From: Anaerolineae bacterium
Lineage (GTDB): Bacteria; Chloroflexota; Anaerolineae; Aggregatilineales; UBA3940
Assembly: GCA_020852775.1 (NCBI GenBank)
Contig: JADZAD010000160.1
Coordinates: 1 to 8,562 of the forward strand
Length of the DNA: 8,562 nucleotides
Reading direction: 5' to 3'
Position 1 is the stretch's first letter. Each line of letters starts with the position of its first letter. Shown piece by piece: positions 5,937 to 8,562 of this stretch. A program made the translations under genes and the position numbers. The notes under the pieces are model-generated. The model searched no databases, was not told the DNA's origin, and saw only the letters and a program-made list of their open reading frames with translations.

Positions 5937-6852
5937 GTTCCGCCATTTCATCGCCTGTCATGGCCCAGCCCAGCGCTCCGGCATTCTCTTGGGCCTGGCG
6001 GGCATTCTTTGCGCCGGGGATCGGCACCGCCCCCTTACCGATCAGCCAGTTGAGCGCGACCTGTGAGGGCGTCTTCCCGCCGTGCTGCTCACCAATAGCG
6101 CGCATAGTCTGGATCAGGGGCTGGATTCTGGCAAGGTAAGCGCGGCTGAAACGCGCGGAGCGGGTTCCTTGCGGTGGGTTATCCGGCGTATACTTCCCGG
6201 TGAGCATTCCCATCCCGATCGGACTGTAAGCGATCAGGGTGATACCGAGTTCCGCGCAAGCTCGCAGCAGGCCTGACCGTTCAGGGCCACGATTCAGCAG
6301 GCTGTACTCGACCTGGTTTGAGGCGAGCCGCAGGCCCCGCTTCAGCAGCGCGGCATGAGCCCGGCGCATCTGGTCAGGGCTGTAATTGGAGACACCAACC
6401 GCCCGTGCCAGCCCGGCATCAACCACGTCCGCCATACCGTCCATCATCATCTCGATTGAGATCGGATGAAACGGCCAGTGCACCTGGTACAGATCGATGC
6501 TCGCCAGACCCAGACGATTGAGGCTGTAGCGAAGCGTCCGCTTCACCGAACCGCGGGTGAAACGCCAGGGGAAGGGAAAGAACTTGGTCGTCACGACGAG
6601 GTTCTTCCCGCTGTGGCGTACCAGTTTACCAAGGATCTTCTCTGAACGGCCAAGCCCGTAGACTTCCGCCGTATCAAAGAAGGCCACACCAGCGTCGAGA
6701 CACACATCAAAGGCCGCCTGGATGTCCACATCTGTGTACGTGCCACGGCCGTAGCCCCAGAAGAAGCTGTCTCCCCACGACCACGTACCAACACCAAGGG
6801 GCTGGATTGACGGCCCACCGCTGCCCAGTGTGACCGCACTATGGTTACTCAT
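5911..6852 (-). CDS. Aldo/keto reductase family oxidoreductase
   Basis: NADPH-dependent (by family) reductase of aldehydes and ketones, 313 residues, a single TIM-barrel domain. The catalytic tetrad is complete: Asp60 and Tyr65 in FFDTAEVYGLGRSE, Lys90 in VVTTKF, and His125 in LYQVHWP. The cofactor-binding segment near the C-terminus, IPGAKNARQAQEN (278-290), is also present. The N-terminal GVGTWSWGD followed by FWGYG resembles, from memory, plant-type pyridoxal reductases and related bacterial proteins; the substrate cannot be read from the sequence. The ATG at 6852 has CAGGAG at 6864-6869, 11 bases upstream, slightly long but the best choice. A near-consensus promoter lies about 190 bases upstream. 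rho follows on the same strand with no convincing terminator between, so readthrough into rho is possible. Confidence 0.95.
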   Translation of the reverse strand: MSNHSAVTLGSGGPSIQPLGVGTWSWGDSFFWGYGRGTYTDVDIQAAFDVCLDAGVAFFDTAEVYGLGRSEKILGKLVRHSGKNLVVTTKFFPFPWRFTRGSVKRTLRYSLNRLGLASIDLYQVHWPFHPISIEMMMDGMADVVDAGLARAVGVSNYSPDQMRRAHAALLKRGLRLASNQVEYSLLNRGPERSGLLRACAELGITLIAYSPIGMGMLTGKYTPDNPPQGTRSARFSRAYLARIQPLIQTMRAIGEQHGGKTPSQVALNWLIGKGAVPIPGAKNARQAQENAGALGWAMTGDEMAELDRASEGL

Positions 6853-7043
6853 TCTCGAATGTGCTCCTGAGGGTGTACAGATTCACGCAGAGCCTCTGTT
6901 GGTCGAGTCGTTTATTCCGGATCAGGGTTGAGTGGAATTACGGGACAATTGCCTGTGTTGTTCAGGCAGGTAGTGTGGGTTTATCGGGTGGATTCTGAAG
7001 GTATCTCACAAGAGTGAAGAGGACAACTGAGCTCACCCTGCGA
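6853..7043 (-). other. Untranslated leader of the aldo/keto reductase gene
   Basis: About 190 bases separate the predicted transcription start (near 7043) from the ATG. It contains no ATG in any minus-strand frame, so no leader peptide is evident. One small hairpin is possible: TGCCTG with CAGGCA (6950-6955 and 6963-6968 on the plus strand), 7-base loop. I recognise no riboswitch or T-box landmark. I see no gene in this gap on either strand. Confidence 0.4.
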
Positions 7044-7049
7044 ATAAGC

Positions 7050-7078
7050 AGTATAACACCACCCCGCCGCAGCGTCAA
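7050..7078 (-). promoter_or_regulatory. Strong sigma-70-type extended -10 promoter
   Basis: Minus strand: TTGACG (7073-7078, 5 of 6), a 17-base spacer, then TATACT (7050-7055, 5 of 6), with TGT directly before the -10 (extended -10). It is the best promoter match in the window and points towards the aldo/keto reductase gene and, beyond it, rho. Confidence 0.8.
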
Positions 7079-7124
7079 TGGCTCGTCGCCATCTGCAAAC
7101 GCCTGCATAAGCGGAGCATCAGGT

Positions 7125-7156
7125 CAGTGGCGGAGGGTTACAGCCCTCCGCCACTG
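7125..7156 (-). terminator. Strong hairpin directly after the sigma factor gene, without a U tract
   Basis: CAGTGGCGGAGGG (7125-7137) and CCCTCCGCCACTG (7144-7156) form a perfect 13-base GC-rich stem with a 6-base loop. On the transcript it begins 10 bases after the sigma factor stop. The following bases on the minus strand, ACCTGATGC, are not U-rich. It may be a U-less terminator, a block to 3' exonucleases, or an end structure used together with Rho. The promoter for the next gene begins about 45 bases further on. Confidence 0.6.
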
Positions 7157-7166
7157 GCAGAATTCA

Positions 7167-8429
7167 TCAGGAAAGATAGTCGCGCAGGTTGTGCGCCAGC
7201 CGCGGGTGGCGCAGACGGCGTAACGCTTCCTTCTCAAGCTGGCGAATGCGCTCCCGCGAGAGGCCAAACTTGTTGGCGATCTCCTCGAGCGTATGCTGCT
7301 CCCCGCCCCCCAGGCCGAAGCGCAGGCGCAGGATATGTGCCTGCCGCGGCGTCAGTTCACTCAGAACTTCTTCGATCGTCTCCTGCAGCAGGTGGTGGGC
7401 GGCAGCCTCAGCCGGCTCAGGCGTATCCTGATCCTCGATAAAGTCCCCGAACTCACTGTCACCATCATCGCCCACCGGGCGCTCCAGCGCAATCGCGTGC
7501 TGGCTGGCATCCATCATACTGCGGACGTTCTCCGCCGGGATGTCCATCTCATCCGCGATCTCTTCCGGGGTCGGGCGGCGGCCCAGCGTCTGCTCCAGTA
7601 CCTGTGCGGTACGGTACATCTGGCGGATACGCTCGGTCATGTGCAGCGGAATACGAATCGTGCGCGTCTTCTGCGCCAGCGCGCGGGTGATCGCCTGGCG
7701 GATCCACCACGTTGCGTAGGTGCTGAAACGGTTACCCCGCGTGTAATCATATTTATCAACCGCACGCATCAGGCCGACATTGCCTTCCTGGATCAGGTCC
7801 GGGAAGGGCAGCCCCTGCCCCATATAGCGCTTGGCGATGCTCACAACCAGGCGGGTATTGGCCCGGCCCAGGTGCTCACGCGCTTCCTGCGCCTGCTCGA
7901 TATGGGCGATATGGCGGGCCCGCTCACTGACAGACAGGTCTTTAGAGCCCTCCAGTGCGGCACGTGCTGCCTTGCCGTTTTCAATCAACTTGGCAAGATC
8001 GATCTCCTCCGCCGCTGTCAGCAGGGGTTCCTGCGCCATCTGGCGGAAGTACAGGCCGACCGGATCGTCAGCCGAGACTGCGCTGATATCCGCCAGTTCC
8101 TCGACGTTTTCAACCTCGTCTTCCAGATCATGATCGCCGTCTAACACGATATCCATATCCTCCGCGTCAATCGGCGCCACGTGCGGCAGCGCCGGATCGA
8201 CCTCGCTCACTTCGCGGACGGAAATCCCCAGCTCAGCCAGTTCCTCAAGCAGGGAGTCGATCAGGGTCTCATCGAAGTCGTCTGCGGTCGCTTCGACAAG
8301 GTCTTCGTAGGTGATGAAGCCTTGGACATCGGCACGAGCGAGCAGGATATGGATCATATCACTACGCGCGCTGCCCAGAGAGTCTGCCACGGAACGCACC
8401 CCGTCGTGCTCGAATTCATTTCGCGCCAA
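7167..8429 (-). CDS. rpoD: RNA polymerase primary-type sigma factor (RpoD/SigA)
   Basis: Directs RNA polymerase to -35/-10 promoters. With the chosen start it has 420 residues. Regions in order: a 1.1-like domain (about 24-72, GFITYEDLVEA and LLEELAELGISV), an acidic linker (86-118), region 1.2 (DDPVGLYFRQM, 121-131), regions 2.1-2.4 (about 185-256, with DLIQEGNVGLMRAVDKYDY and FSTYATWWIRQAI), region 3 (258-335, with the acidic loop SEFGDFIEDQDTPEP), and region 4 (about 340-415, with the helix-turn-helix TLEEIANKFGLSRERIRQLE). Having region 1.1 and complete regions 2-4 favours a group 1 (housekeeping) factor, though a group 2 paralogue is possible. The start is uncertain. The longest frame opens with TTG at 8492, but that lies only about 8 bases downstream of a -10 element. 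A second TTG at 8429 has GAGGG 8 bases upstream and is preferred; the first ATG (Met25) has no binding site. Confidence 0.95.
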   Translation of the reverse strand: MARNEFEHDGVRSVADSLGSARSDMIHILLARADVQGFITYEDLVEATADDFDETLIDSLLEELAELGISVREVSEVDPALPHVAPIDAEDMDIVLDGDHDLEDEVENVEELADISAVSADDPVGLYFRQMAQEPLLTAAEEIDLAKLIENGKAARAALEGSKDLSVSERARHIAHIEQAQEAREHLGRANTRLVVSIAKRYMGQGLPFPDLIQEGNVGLMRAVDKYDYTRGNRFSTYATWWIRQAITRALAQKTRTIRIPLHMTERIRQMYRTAQVLEQTLGRRPTPEEIADEMDIPAENVRSMMDASQHAIALERPVGDDGDSEFGDFIEDQDTPEPAEAAAHHLLQETIEEVLSELTPRQAHILRLRFGLGGGEQHTLEEIANKFGLSRERIRQLEKEALRRLRHPRLAHNLRDYLS

Positions 8430-8437
8430 GATTAAAG

Positions 8438-8442
8438 CCCTC
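8438..8442 (-). promoter_or_regulatory. Ribosome binding site deciding the sigma factor TTG start
   Basis: GAGGG on the minus strand with 8 bases to TTG at 8429-8427. No comparable purine-rich site precedes the other in-frame starts (TTG 8492, the GTG codons, or the first ATG), which is why the shorter protein is preferred. Confidence 0.55.
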
Positions 8443-8500
8443 GTTGCTCTTAAATATCCTACAGGTATTTTGCCTGAACCGTCAATAGGCAAGCTTTAGT

Positions 8501-8530
8501 ATTCTAGCACAGCCTGTCAAGTGCATTCAA
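8501..8530 (-). promoter_or_regulatory. Candidate extended -10 promoter of the sigma factor gene
   Basis: Minus strand: TAGAAT (8501-8506) preceded by TGC (8507-8509), an extended -10. TTGAAT (8525-8530, 4 of 6) lies 18 bases upstream as -35. A perfect TTGACA at 8515-8520 is only 8 bases from this -10 and has no hexamer at the correct distance of its own. Transcription would start near 8494, giving about 65 bases before the preferred TTG start. Confidence 0.6.
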
Positions 8531-8562
8531 GACCCCGCAGTGTCTCAACGCAAATGCGACAA

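Noticed and set aside
7293..8144. A 283-codon plus-strand frame opposite the sigma factor gene
   Set aside because: Antisense of a well-conserved gene; no motifs and no start signals.
8515..8520. A perfect TTGACA on the minus strand as -35 of the sigma factor promoter
   Set aside because: It is only 8 bases from the TAGAAT hexamer and no other -10 lies at 16-18 bases. It falls inside the spacer of the better-spaced pair.
1..8562. CRISPR array, transposon, tRNA/rRNA or defence island
   Set aside because: I saw no repeated spacer-like units, terminal repeats, transposase or integrase motifs, tRNA-like folds or toxin-antitoxin pairs. The CPBP/Abi resemblance alone does not make a defence system.

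Overview
The window holds seven complete genes and the first codons of an eighth. All of them lie on the minus strand, so they read from the right end towards the left. GC content is high. The proteins look like a chromosomal housekeeping region rather than accessory or mobile DNA. The primary-type sigma factor, the Rho protein and the DeoC / aldehyde dehydrogenase pair are consistent with a Chloroflexota (Anaerolineae-like) bacterium. That placement is my impression from protein style, not a search result, and other GC-rich phyla are not excluded.

Layout in transcription order. (1) 8429-7167: RpoD-type sigma factor, with its promoter near 8501-8530, a probable TTG start, and a strong GC-rich hairpin just after its stop. 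(2) 7166-6853: a 314-base gap carrying a near-consensus extended -10 promoter and a leader of about 190 bases. (3) 6852-5911: aldo/keto reductase with an intact catalytic tetrad. (4) 5800-4526: transcription termination factor Rho, with a candidate promoter that overlaps the stop codon of the reductase. (5) 4391-3477: a nitrilase-fold protein that has lost the catalytic cysteine and carries a charged Lys/Glu-rich insert, followed by a good terminator-like hairpin. (6) 3373-2312: low-specificity threonine aldolase. (7) 2308-1268: a membrane protein related to CPBP/Abi intramembrane proteases but missing several metal-binding residues; it is tightly coupled to the aldolase gene. (8) 1110-151: deoxyribose-phosphate aldolase of the long type resembling animal DERA. 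(9) 95-1: the start of an aldehyde dehydrogenase, cut by the window edge.

How the genes may work together. The sigma factor and Rho are core transcription proteins and need no local partner. Threonine aldolase and DeoC both release acetaldehyde, and the aldehyde dehydrogenase next to DeoC is a natural consumer of it. The left half can therefore be read as a small acetaldehyde-handling neighbourhood (inference). I found no CRISPR array, transposase, tRNA, rRNA, integrase or defence operon. The most unusual items are the two probable pseudoenzymes (nitrilase-like and CPBP-like), not a new multi-gene system.
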